From Musa acuminata AAA Group (taxonomy: Eukaryota > Streptophyta > Magnoliopsida > Zingiberales > Musaceae): 64,000 nt of DNA. The notes beneath the pieces were generated by a model. That model had not been told where the DNA came from. It did not search any database and saw only the letters and a list, made by a program, of their open reading frames with translations. Within the stretch, counting starts at the first letter, position 1; the number at the start of each line of letters is the position of its first letter. Shown here in pieces: positions 48,825 to 60,548 of the stretch. The translations under genes were made by a program, and so were the position numbers. Location of the stretch: NCBI RefSeq assembly GCF_036884655.1, contig NC_088357.1, positions 41,548,001 through 41,612,000 of the forward strand, in the 5' to 3' direction.

Positions 48825-49913
48825 AGATCCCGTGTCAAAACCCTAATGGGTCTTTTCCCTAGTGGGTATTGGATCTGCATCCAATAAGACAAGGGCTCCG
48901 TCGGATATCTCATATCCGAACCTCTACTCATCGCAATGCCTACCATATGTGTGTGACCCTCTAGGCCCAATATCGAGCTGGCCGTGAGTCATACCTGTCA
49001 GAACTCCTTCTAACTCAGTGAATTATTATCTCTGTAATAATTCACTCGACTCATCGACTACGGAAGTACTAGGCCACTACGCCGTAGTCCCCAGACGATA
49101 CAGGGGAATCCAATCCATTGGACCTGTCTGTCCTCAGTTACCATGTACCTATAGTCCCTCATCCATCTAATATCCCAGAGACCGTATATCGAGCATGGTG
49201 CTGTCAGACCCATACGATTTCTACTCGAGTCTCGCTCTAATCGGATTCTCCCGGAGAACTCTTTCTCTCTCAACCCGAATGACCCTGGCCAGGGATTTGT
49301 CTGAGCAAGAACACATGGGATATTCCTCTCATGATACCGAGAGTGGATGATCCTCTATCGACACTCAATAGCCCTCGTAAGGTCGACTACCACTCCCAAT
49401 GACTAGCTGTACTAGATCTGGGAACAGCCAAACCTATAAGTCTGGTATCAAAGAGTGGAGCACTCATACAGGACATCCTTGGTGTCTCAAGTCTAAGAAC
49501 CAGATACACCACTAGGACTACGGAATTGTTGTCTGACAATAAGGCATCATCAACCATCCAGCATTCCGTAAGCGGATCAATCAGTGAACTCATTCTCCAA
49601 TGAGCACCTGTACTGTATCCCTAGTGTCCCTACACGAGCAGCTATGAGACCAGCTGCATCCATCATATGGACGGGTATACAGTACACCAGTCTATCCGGT
49701 TATCACGATGTCCCTCTCGAGTAACCTATGACCGGGATTATTTAGGATATGTGTTTAAAGGTGAATCGATCTCATTATCGTGATCTCATCACGATCCGAT
49801 TCCCATTGCACAAATCCAAGGACATCACAATATATATGCATTTATGCAATAGTTATAAAGTGATATACGCCAAAATATAATAAGCAAAAAGATTCTGTAT
49901 CAAGTCACACGTG

Positions 49914-49933
49914 CCATCACTCACGTGATTGGC
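49914..49933 (-). promoter_or_regulatory. Paired G-boxes at the start of the CoB1 5' LTR
   Basis: Two CACGTG palindromes separated by a short AGTGATGG-type spacer in the U3 end. G-boxes/ABRE cores bind plant bZIP and bHLH factors (established). The 3' LTR has lost one of them by a G-to-A change (TCACATGATTGG near 42640). Confidence 0.5.
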
Positions 49934-49956
49934 TTGCTGGGCACTTATGACTAGCA

Positions 49957-50276
49957 GGTTGGTCGAGTCCCTCGAGGCTATGGTGATTCGGAGGCCGAAC
50001 AGGATGGAAATCACAAAGAGTTGTGATCGGCAAGAGTTGCCTACCTTTTAGGCTTAGTGTGATTGGTCGAGTCCCTCGAGGTTACACTAAGACGCTGATT
50101 GGATCCTGATCCCCACTAGAAGCCTGCCGGAGACTTCCGTTTCATGTGTTGAGGGTGTCGCGTGACTCGTTAGTAAAATAGTGGGAGCATATTAAGACAG
50201 AAGTCCATATCTTGATAGTTTATTTCTTGCAAAATCTGCATGTTATTCATTTTTGTTGCATCTTTATTTTTAGAAA
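49957..50276 (+). other. CoB2 leader, second part
   Basis: Begins with the right GGTTG duplication. Contains hairpin motif copies at 49959-49977 and 50063-50081, then leads to the CoB2 gag ATG at 50277. Confidence 0.8.
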
Positions 50277-53200
50277 ATGTCGCTTTCAAATCCCTTACGT
50301 GGTATACTTGATGTCAATCGCCTCACCGGTCCAAATTATACGGATTGGTTCCGTAACTTGAGAATTGTTCTCACAGTAGAGAAAATTATGTACGTCCTTG
50401 ATACAGTGATGATTGCGCCTGAAGAAGGGGCAAGCGAGGATGAGATCACTCGCTACGTGAAGTACATTGATGACTCCACTCTTGCTTAATGCTATATGTT
50501 GGGCTCTATCACTCCTGAGTTACAGAGACAACATGAAAAGATGGATGCTAGATCCATTCTCCTACATGTCCACAAATTGTTTGAGGAACAAGAAAGGACT
50601 CAGCGATATGAGATATCCAAGAGCCTCTTCTGCGCTAGGATGACTGAGGGGACATCGGTTCAGAACTATGTCCTAAAGATGATTGAGTGGATAGAGAAAC
50701 TCATAGGTCTAGGAATGGTCCTAGAGGATAACTTGTGTGTGGATATTGTGCTTCAGTCCCTCTCAGATTTCTTTTCATAGTTCATAATGAATTTTAATAT
50801 GAACAAGCTTGAGGTGACTCTCCCAGAGCTCCTTGAGGCAGGTAGAGAGTACTATTAAGAAAGAGAAGCCAGTTCTCTATACTGGTGAGACCAAAAAGAA
50901 AATGAAAGCAAAAAGGTCTTTTAAGAAGGGAAAGGACAAGGGCAAACCAGGTAAAACAAAGGTTGCTAAGAAAGACACAGCAAAGGACAAAGGCCAGTGC
51001 TTCCACTATGGTAAAGATGGGCACTGGAAGAGGAACTATAAAGAGTACCTTGTAGAAAGGGCGAAATAGAAGCTTGGAGAAGCTTCAGGTACATTCATGA
51101 TCAATCTCCAATTGTCAGATTTTTGTGATAGTGCATTAGTATTGGATACCAGTATTGCTTATCACAACTACAATTTATTGTAAATTCTAGCAAAGCCGAG
51201 GGGAGATTGGCGAGAGGAATATTGCATAAAGGTTTGTTTATGCTAGACACTACTCCACATATTATGAATGTAAGTGTGTCTAAGAGGAAACGAGATGAGA
51301 TGAACAGTGCATACCTATGGCATTGTAGGCTAGGTCACATCCATGAGGGAATGATTCAAAAGTTGCTAAATGATGGATATCTAGATCCATTCGACTATGT
51401 GTCATATGCAACTTGCGAGCCTTGCCTTCGTGGAAAACTGACCAACTCTCCATTTAGTGGAACTGGAGAGAGAGCCACTAAGCTGTTGGAACTTATACAT
51501 AGTGATGTATGTGGACCCATGTCAACTCATGCCATTGGTGGTTACTCCTACTTCATTACCTTTACTGATGATTTCTCAAGGTATAGATATGTGTACTTAA
51601 TGAAATACAAGTCTGAGACTTTTAAAAAATTCAGAGAGTATAAGAATGAGGTGGAGAACCAGACTGGAAAGAGTATCAAAACTCTTCGATTAGATCGAGT
51701 AGGTGAGTACTTAAGTACAGAGTTTACTCAGTTCCTCAAGGACCATGGGATATTATCCCAATGGATACCTCCTTATACACCTCAGCTCAATGGTGTCTTT
51801 GGAAGGAGGAATCGTACGCTATTAGATATGGTACGGTCCAAGATGAGTTTCGCTGACCTACCCATCTTATTCTAGGGATATGCCCTAGAGACCGCAGCTT
51901 ACCTTCTGAATAGAGTTCCAACTAAGTCGGTAGTGTCTACATCATATGAGATATGGAAAGGGAAGAAGCCTGATCTTAAGGTTGTTAAGATTTGGGACTA
52001 CCCTGCCCACGTTAAAAGACATAACTCCGATAAGTTAGAATCAAGGAAACTTGTGGGTATTATTTCTATCATCTCGAGGACCAAAAGGTTTTTATAGCTA
52101 AGAGAGCAGTGTTCCTTGAGAAGGAACATATTCTTGGCAGAGATAGTGGGAGAATGATAGAGTTGAGCGAGGTTAGAGAACCAAGCTCAAGCACCACTCT
52201 ACAGCCCAAGTCTGTTCAGGTACCTAATACACAAGTTTCAACTTTACGTAGGTCTGATAGAGTATCTCATCCTCCTAAGAGATATGTGGGACATATTAGA
52301 TGAGAGGATGTTGAGGATATTGATCCTCAGACCTACGAGGAGACTATTACGAGTATAGACTTCGAAAAGTGGCAAGAAGTCATGAATTCTGAGATGGATT
52401 CTATGTACTCCAATAAGGTTTAGAACCTACTTGATGCGCCTGAAGGTATTGTACCCATTGGTTGCAAGTGGATCTTTAAGAAAAAGATCAGAATAGATGG
52501 AAAGTTAGAGACCTATAAAGCAAGACTAGTGGCTAAGGGGTATCGTCAAAGGCAACGTGTTAACTACGACGAAACCTTCTCACCCGTAGCAATGCTAAAA
52601 TCCATCAGAATTCTATTGGCTATTACAACACATTATAATTATGAGATCTGACAGATGGATATGAAATCCGCATTCCTCAATGGGAACCTCGAGGAGGTGT
52701 ATATGATGCAACATGAGGGATTCATGTCTAAGAACTGCCCAGATAAGGTGTATAGGTTGCTTAGATCCATTTATGGACTAAAGCAAGCTTTCCGAAGTTA
52801 GAACATAAGATTTGATGAGGCAATCAGATCTTATGACTTCGTTAAGAACGAAGATAAGCCTTGTGTGTACAGGAAGGTAAGTGGGAGCGCTATCACCTTT
52901 TTTGGTGTTATATGTGGATGACATCCTGATCATTGGGAATGACGTAGGAATTCTATCCACAGTAAAGGCTTGGTTATCTAGACACTTCTCCATGAAGGAC
53001 TTAGGGGAAGCATCCTATATCTTGGGGATTAGAATCTATAGAGATAGATCCAAGAGGATGCTTGGTTTGTCCCAGTCCAGGTACATAGAAACCATTGTCA
53101 AAAGGTTTGGCATGAAAAATTCCAAGAGAGGTCTCATACTGATGAGACATGGGATATTGCTTTCTATGAGTATGTCCCCAAAGACTCCAGAAGAAAGCGC

Positions 53201-53888
53201 GAACATGGATATGACACCTTATGCCTCAGCAATAGGGTATATCATGTATGTCATGCTATGTACTAGCCTGATATAGCACATGCTCTGAGTGTCATGAGCA
53301 GGTATCAGGTGGATCCAAGCTTGGAGCACCGGAAAGCAGTAAAGTGTATCCTTAAGTACTTGAGAATGACTAAGGATCTTTTACTAGTATATGAAAGTAA
53401 TAGCCTTAAGGTTGAAGGCTGCACAGACTCAAGTTTTCAGTCTGATGTCGATGATAGCAAGTCGAATTCAAGGTATGTGTACACCTTGAATGGAGGAGCA
53501 GTGTGCTGGAAGAGTTCTAAGCAAGATACTACCGCTGACTCGATCACAGAGGTGGAGTACATTGCTGCATCAGATGCAGCAAAGGAGGGAGTCTGGTTAA
53601 AGAAGTTCATCACAAATTTGGGAGTTGTGTCGGATAGCAAGAAGCCGACTTCCTTATATTACGACAACTATGGGGCAATTACTCAAATAAGGGAACCCGG
53701 GTCTCATTAGAAGTGTTCTGAGGAGGTTCCAGCTTATCAAAGAGATCGTAACCCTAGGAGATGTAGTAGTGGAAAGAGTTCCATCCAAAGATAACATTGC
53801 AGATCCACTAACAAAGTCGTTGTCTCATATTGTCTTTGAGCTTCATAGGGGTCTGATGGGGATCAGACACATAGGTGATTGGCTTTAG
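50277..53888 (+). pseudogene. CoB2 Gag-Pol remnant
   Basis: Parallels the CoB1 polyprotein from its start ([16 protein letters not shown]) to its end (HIGDWL, stop before the polypurine tract). Many stops (for example TAA just after 50486 and TAG near 50778) and frameshifts occur. A deletion of roughly 270 bp around 51190 removes the region after the protease, and the protease motif is DTS instead of DTG. Other blocks remain readable: a zinc-knuckle-like segment near 51000 with one Cys lost (CFHYGKDGHW), integrase near 51490-51875 and [14 protein letters not shown] near 52905. Non-functional. Confidence 0.9.
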
Positions 53889-53902
53889 ATCAAGTGGGAG
53901 AT

Positions 53903-55492
53903 TGCTAGTCATAGGTACCCAACAAGCCAATCACGTGAGTGATGGCACGTGTGACTTTATACATAATCTTTTTGCTTATTATATTTTGGCGTATATCACT
54001 TTATAACTATTGCATATGTGCATATATATATTGTGATGTCCTTGGATTTGTGCAATGGGAATCGAATCATGATGAGATTACGATAATGAGATCGATTCAC
54101 CTTTAAACACATATTCTAAATAATCCCGGTCATAGGTTACTCAAGAGGGATATCGTGATAATCAGATACACTGGTGTGCTGTATACCCGTCCATTTGATG
54201 GATGCAGCTGGTCTCATAGTTGCTCGTGTAGGGACACTAGGGATACAGTACAAGTGCTCATTGGAGAATGAGTTCACTGATTGATCCGCTTACGGAATGC
54301 TGGATGGTTGAAGATGCCTTATTGTCAGATAGCGATTCCGTAGTCTTAGTAGGTGTATCTGGTCCTTAGACTTGAGACACCAAGGATGTCCTATATGAGT
54401 GCTCTACTCTTTGATACCAGACTTATAGGTTTGGCTATCCCAGATCTAGTACAGCTGGTCATTGGGAACTTATGAGGGCTATTGAGTGTCGATAGAGGAT
54501 CATCCACTCTCGGCGTCATGAGAGGAATATCCCTTGTGTTCTTGCTCAGACAAATCCCTGGCCATGCTCATTCAGGTTGAGAGAGAAAGAGTTCTCCGGG
54601 AGAATCTGATTAGAGCGAGACTCGAGTAGAAACCGTATGGGTCTGACAACACCATGCTCGATATACGGTCTCTGGGATATTAGATGGATGAGGGACTATA
54701 GGTACACGGTAACTAAGGACAGACATGTCCAATGGATTGGATTCCCCTGTATCGTCTGGGGACTACGGCATAGTGGCCTAGTACGTCCGTAGTCGATGAG
54801 TCAAGTGAATTATTACAGAGATAATAATTCACTAAGTTAGAAGGAGTTCTAACAGGTATTACTCACGGCCAGCTCGATATTGGGCCTAGAGGGTCACACA
54901 CATATGGTAGGCATTGCGATGAGTAGAGGTTCGAATATGAGATATCCGACAGAGCCGTTGTCTTATTGGATATCCAATAAACCCCTAAATTATTGGATCC
55001 CATGGACGAGATCCAATAAGAGCCCATGAGAGATTATTGGATAGAGATCCACTAATATAAAAGGATTGGGTTATTGGATGCAGATCCAATACCCACTAGG
55101 GGAGGACCCATTAGGGTTTGATAGGGGACCTCTATAAATAGGAGGGATTCAGAGCCTCATAGGCCAGAGCCTTTGCTTGCCTCTCCTATTCTCCCCCCCT
55201 CTCCACCTCATAGTAGGCCTGGAGTTTTGAAGAGCGTCGTCGCAGACCTACTGTGTGGATCACTACTAGAGAGGAGGACGCTTGACCTCCTTCACCCTCT
55301 CCTAAGGATCTGCAAGAAAACGATGATATATGATCTCCCTAGGTAACACAATCTATTCTATACACAATTTTAAGTTTCGTGGATTTTGTTCACCAATCTT
55401 CGCACGACGACGAACATCTCTTTGGGAATCGAGAATTTTGTTTTCTTGTTCTTCCGCTGCGCATGTGATGTCGCCCCCAAGATTTCCCAACA
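53903..55492 (+). repeat. CoB2 3' LTR
   Basis: Preceded by the purine run TCAAGTGGGAGAT; starts TGCTAGTCATAGGTACCC and ends GATTTCCCAACA, followed by the GACCC duplication. Confidence 0.92.
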
Positions 55493-56088
55493 GACCCCAC
55501 CCGAGGAACCCGGGTCGGTGCCATCAAGATCAGAGCTGACCTCAAGAAATCAGGATGATGCCGTCAAGTAGAAAAGCTGACCCCGGAAACTTAGGACGAC
55601 GTCGTCAAGTACAAAAGCTGACCTCGGAAACTCGAGACAGCATCTCAAGTATAAAGCCCACCCCGGGAACTCGGGACATCACTGCCAAGTACAAAACCGC
55701 CCTAATGTAGACATCGACCGCATAGAAGGTATGAGCTAGCCGCTTGCAGTGGTCGGTAGTCATTAAACAAACCATGTATGATCAACCCTTGTGCGTATGT
55801 ATAAGAGCCAACTATCTAGCTACACCAAGGGAGGCTTTTTCCTCGAACAACTTGGGAGAAGACTCTGAGTGATAACTCCACTAACTTGACCTTCGGAGTG
55901 GTCGGGTCAGGAAACATCCCCCGACTTCGACTTGTGTGCAAGGCCCGATGATGAGGAAGCAAGCGACGACTTGCTCCGCTCGACTCGACCCGACGACCGA
56001 CCCAAAGTCTTCGTGGGCGCCTCCTTGGACATCCAGAGCCGAACCAAGCCATGCTGACTCCTCGATCACGGTGTAAAGTTCACTAACA
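55493..56088 (+). repeat. CoB2 right target duplication and Gy2 3' LTR, right part
   Basis: GACCC (55493-55497) then CCACCCGAGGAACCCGGGTC, resuming the Gy2 LTR and ending TTCACTAACA at 56088. Together with 37804-37919 it gives a length similar to the 703-bp 5' LTR. Confidence 0.9.
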
Positions 56089-56333
56089 AGTCTCTTCCAT
56101 AAGGAAGGAGGATGCTGACTTAATCCAAATTATATCTATGCTGTGGAGTACTTTGATCTATCTGCTCCAGATGTAGTGTTTTATACTTTTATATCGTGGT
56201 CGAGATGTGTTTGGCCCATCCTACGAGATCACTTGCACGATCTTTAAGCAGGAGCGTGTGGTTTGACTGAGGAGGGGCATCAACCTCGTTCTCTCTGGTA
56301 GAAGCTAAAGGTCACTCCTTCAATTGTCCATCG
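56089..56333. other. Sequence between Gy2 and Gy3, unassigned
   Basis: About 245 bp of pre-insertion flank with no recognised coding or repeat content. Confidence 0.4.
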
Positions 56334-57063
56334 TGTCATGGCCTTAGCTGGAATTACCTAAGGCGTGAGGCACCCTTGCGGTCAAGATACGAACTTAGCT
56401 TGCATTGCCTAAGTCACGCTTCGCCCTTGCGATATTGCTCCACAAAGATCAGCCCACTTGCAACCTCTCGCATGTCCCAAAGGACCTGTAAAAGAGAAAG
56501 TTGATTAGTTCAAAAGAACGAGCGACGGATAAGTCCCGACGTCTCGCGAAAAGGGGAAGCTTTATAAGCAATTCAGCGAGCACCTTGCGTGCACAAGAGA
56601 AAGGAGGGAGAGGGGGAAAACAAGGGCTTTAGAGGGTTGAACGAATAGTTGCAAGCTCACAAACAGCTGCTCACCAAGTTCCGGGTGCGACAACAAGTTC
56701 CCGTCAAGGCAACGTACGAACTTGCGAAGGAGTGTTCAACGCCCGGTACTATACTGAAGCCTCATCCAACCCTGTGCCACTCAGGGGTTCCAAGGGGCTG
56801 AGATGGCTGACGTTTTGGTGAGCGGAGGTGGATTCCAGAAATCAGCCCACGACACACGAAAACAGAGCTGTTTTGGGCTGTTTTGCTCGGTTCGGTGAGC
56901 GGTCGCTTTGTAACGCTGCAGCTTATTTGAACTTATATTTTTACAAGCAAAATGACTCAAAACCAAGGCAAAACAGGTTACCAAGTAGCTATACATGTAG
57001 ATGAGAGCGACGAATGGTTCGTTGAACGGAGTTGTTGCGGGTGCGCGATGACCGTTCGTGACA
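56334..57063 (-). repeat. Gy3 3' LTR
   Basis: The minus strand starts TGTCACGAACGG right after the polypurine tract. The far end is set at TGACA (plus-strand TGTCATGG at 56334), forming TGTCA...TGACA inverted ends. A minus-strand TATAAA lies at 56561-56566. The far boundary is inferred. Confidence 0.6.
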
Positions 57064-57075
57064 TTCTCCCCCCAC

Positions 57076-59040
57076 TTAAACTATCGACACTCTCGTCGAC
57101 GCTTGTTTGTAGTTGTTGATGATTACTTCTTCATGTCGTAGGGCATCTTCAGGCTCCCAACTAGCTTCAGTTCGGGGAAGCTTTCGCCACTTCACCAAGT
57201 ATTCTGTCTGCTCAGCTCCATTAGGTAGCTTTATCTTGTGTTCCGCTAGAATGATTTCAACTCACTTCTCATAGGAGGCTATGATGGGAGGTAGCCGAGT
57301 TGGAACACTTCGGGAAGCATCTTGCAGATCCGAGTGGTAGGCTTTTAGGTTACTGGCATGAAAAACGTTGTAAATTTTGAACCACGCCAACAATTGTAAC
57401 TTGTAAGAGATGTTGCCTACCTTGTTGATAATTGGGAAGGGCCCTTCATACTTATGCACCAATCCTTTGTGGACTTTGTTCTTGAAGAATTAGAGTGATG
57501 CTGGTTGGAGCTTTACCAACACCAAATCGCCAACTTTGAACTTTTGCGGTCACCTTCCCAAGTCTGTCCACTTCTTCATCCTTTTTGCCGCCTTCTCCAA
57601 GTAAGCCCGCGCAATATCTGCATTTCGATGCCACTCCTTTGCGAAGTGGTAGGCTGACGAACTACTCCCAGTATACCCAATTGCTATGGTGTGCGGAGTC
57701 GACGGTTGTTGTCCTGTAATGATCTCGAAGGGGCTCTTGTTGGATACAGAGCTTCGCTGCAAGTTGTAGGAGAATTGGGCAATGTCCAACGGCTTCACCC
57801 AATCTCGTTGGTTGGCACTCACGTAGTGCTGAAGATATTACTCCAGGAGCGAGTTTATCCTTTCAGTCTCGCCATCCGTCTAGGGGTGGAGGCTTGTGGA
57901 GAAATATAACTTTGACCCCAACAATTTGAATAGCTTGGTCTAGAATCGTCCCAGGAACCGAGCGTCTCGATCACTAATGATATTGTGCGGGACTCCCCAA
58001 TACTTCACCACATCATCATTAGCTTGGTTGCCTCTTTTGCTGAACAGTGTAGGGGAGCAGCAATGAAAGTTGCATACTTTGAAAACCGATCGACCATCGT
58101 GAGTATCGATTCGAGTCTCTCTACAAGTGGTAAGCTTGATATGAAGTCCAAAGAAATGCTCTCCCACGGCCTTTCTGGTGCGGGCAACGGCTCCAAAAGT
58201 CCCACCGGCTTCTCTTGTTGGCAAGTAAGGCATGTTCGAACATATTCCTCCACATCAGTCCCCATCTTCGGCCAGTAGAAGGCCCTCTCCACGAGAGCCA
58301 ACATTCTGTGAATGCTTGGGTGTCCAGACCAAAGGGAATCATGACACTCTCTTAAGAGTTCATGCCTCAAATTGTCCACTTAGGGAACATAAACCCTATT
58401 CCCTTTTGTGTAAACGAATCTCTCCTGGACCCAAAATCGTCGTGCCTTGCCTTCTTTGATGAGCTGCATCAGGATAACTGCTTGGGGGTCACTATACAGT
58501 CTATCCCTGATCCTGGAAAGGAAGTTATAGTGCAATTGACTTGCTTGGCCTCCGCCCTCCAATTGTGCGACATTCACGTACTCCACTTTCCGACTCAATG
58601 CATCGGCCACGACATTTGCCTTCCCAGGCTTATACTTTATTGCCATATCAAATTCAGTCAGGAAGTCCTACCATCACGCCTGCTTTGGGGAGAGCTTCTT
58701 CTGAGTTTGGAAATAGCTCAGAGCGATATTGTCTGTCCTCAGCACAAATCGCGACCCGAGGAGGTAGTGTCGCCAAACTCATAGACAGTGAATCACCGCT
58801 GTCATCTCCTTCTCATGCATTGGATACCACCGCTCAGTCTCGTTAAGTTTGCGGCTCTCATAGGCCACTGGATGACCCTCTTGCATAAGTACTCCCCTAA
58901 TAGTGAAGTCTGAAGCATCTGTATGGACTTCAAAGGGCTCTCCATAGTCCGACAATTTGAGCATCGGTTCTTCTATAACAGTATCCTTCAGATCTTGGAA
59001 TGCTCTTTCACATTTATCTGACCACTTTCAAGGTTGCTCC
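57076..59040 (-). pseudogene. Gy3 RNase H-integrase-chromodomain remnant
   Basis: From right to left: RNase H EVHTDASDFTIRGVLMQEG (near 58930) and YKPGKANVVADALSRK (near 58620); integrase zinc-binding H..H..C..C with YVRTCLTCQQEKPVG (58200-58340); catalytic SLDFISSLP and IISDRDARFLGRF; then the integrase C-terminus VHKYEGPFPI and chromodomain residues W-R-K-L-P-R-T-E-A-S-W-E-P near 57160, ending at TAA 57076-57078. Several stops and frameshifts occur (for example near 57482, 57550 and 57845). The chromodomain probably steers integration to heterochromatin in intact relatives. Confidence 0.85.
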
Positions 59041-60534
59041 TGTTGGGAAATCATAGGGGGGGCGACATCATATGCGCAGCGGAAGAACAAGAAAACAAAA
59101 TCCCGATTCCCAAAAAGATGTTCGTCGTCGTGCGAAGATTGGTGCGCAAAAATCCGCAAAACACAAAACTGCGTATAGAGATTGTGTTACCTAGGGAGAT
59201 CGTATATCCCTGTTTCCTTGCAGATCCTTAGGAATGGGTGAAGGAGGTCAAGCGTCCTCCTCTCTAGCGGTGATCCACACAGTAGGGTTGCGACGACGCT
59301 CCTTAAAACTCCAGGCCTACTCTGAGGTAGAGAGGGAGAGGAGAATAGGAAAGGCAAGCAAAGACTCTAGCCTATGAGGCTGTGAATCCCTCCTATTTAT
59401 AGAGATCCCGTGTCAAAACCCTAATGGGTCCTTTCCCTAGTGGGTATTGGATCTGCATCCAATAAGACAAGGGCTCCGTCAGATATCTCATATCCGAACC
59501 TCTACTCATCGCAATGCCTACCATATGTGTGTGACCCTCTAGGCCCAATATCGAGCTGGCCGTGAGTCATACCTGTCAGAACTCCTTCTAACTAAGTGAA
59601 TTATTATCTCTGTAATAATTCACTCGACTCATCGACTACGGAAGTACTAGGCCACTACGCCGTAGTCCCCAGACGATACAGGGGAATCCAATCCATTGGA
59701 CCTGTCTGTCCTCAGTTACCATGTACCTATAGTCCCTCATCCATCTAATATCCCAGAGACTGTATATCGAGCATGGTGCTATCAGACCCATACGGTTTCT
59801 ACTCGAGTCTCGCTCTAATCGGATTCTCCCGGAGAACTCTTTCTCTCTCAACCCGAATGACCCTGGCCAGGGATTTGTCTGAGCAAGAACACATGGGATA
59901 TTCCTCTCATGATATCGAGAGTGGATGATCCTCTATCGACACTCAATAGCCCTCGTAAGGTCGACTACCACTCCCAATGACCAGCTGTACTAGATCTGGG
60001 AACAGCCAAACCTATAAGTCTGGTATCAAAGAGTGGAGCACTCATACAGGACATCCTTGGTGTCTCAAGTCTAAGAACCAGATACACCACTAGGACTACG
60101 GAATTGTTGTCTGACAATAAGGCATCATCAACCATCCAGCATTCCGTAAGCGGATCAATCAGTGAACTCATTCTCCAATGAGCACCTGTACTGTATCCCT
60201 AGTGTCCCTACACGAGCAGCTATGAGACCAGCTGCATCCATCATATGGACGGGTATACAGCACACCAGTCTATCCGGTTATCACGATGTCCCTCTCGAGT
60301 AACCTATGACCGGGATTATTTAGGATATGTGTTTAAAGGTGAATCGATCTCATTATCGTGATCTCATCACAATCCGATTCCCATTGCACAAATCCAAGGA
60401 CATCACAATATATATGCATTTATGCAATAGTTATAAAGTGATATATGCCAAAATATAATAAGAAAAAAGATTCTGTATCAAGTCACACGTGCCATCACTC
60501 ACGTGATTGGCTTGCTGGGCACTTATGACTAGCA
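59041..60534 (-). repeat. CoB3 3' LTR
   Basis: Nearly identical to the CoB1 LTRs. The G run near its end is only 7, against 14 and 10 in CoB1. Confidence 0.93.
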
Positions 60535-60548
60535 ATCTCCCACTTGAC

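Larger units (their letters stand above)
41169..49956 (-). mobile_element. CoB1: structurally intact Ty1/copia element
   Basis: Minus strand: 5' LTR 48456-49956, primer site 48439-48454, leader 46582-48438, polyprotein 42688-46581, polypurine tract 42674-42687, 3' LTR 41169-42673, perfect GGTTG duplication. The LTRs differ at about a dozen bases over 1.5 kb by eye plus a G-run length difference. The coding frame is uninterrupted with all catalytic residues visible. It lies head-to-head inside the leader of same-family CoB2. It has every structural feature expected of an autonomous, recently active element. Confidence 0.96.
48456..49956 (-). repeat. CoB1 5' LTR
   Basis: Nearly identical to 41169-42673. 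The minus-strand start TGCTAGTCATAAG is followed by CACGTGAGTGATGGCACGTG, two CACGTG G-boxes within 20 bp. Confidence 0.95.
56334..59040 (-). mobile_element. Gy3: chromovirus-type Ty3/gypsy fragment
   Basis: The minus strand carries RNase H, integrase and a C-terminal chromodomain, then a polypurine tract (AAGTGGGGGGAGAA) and an LTR. The 5' part, including RT, gag and the 5' LTR, is not present because CoB3 interrupts at 59041; it may resume beyond the window. A chromodomain after integrase defines the chromoviruses. Confidence 0.85.

Noticed and set aside
59636..60171. Conserved 71- and 68-codon ORFs found in every CoB LTR (also 41775, 42104, 49058, 49387)
   Set aside because: They repeat only because the LTR repeats. 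They lie within LTR non-coding sequence, carry no motif, and equivalents in the older LTRs are broken.
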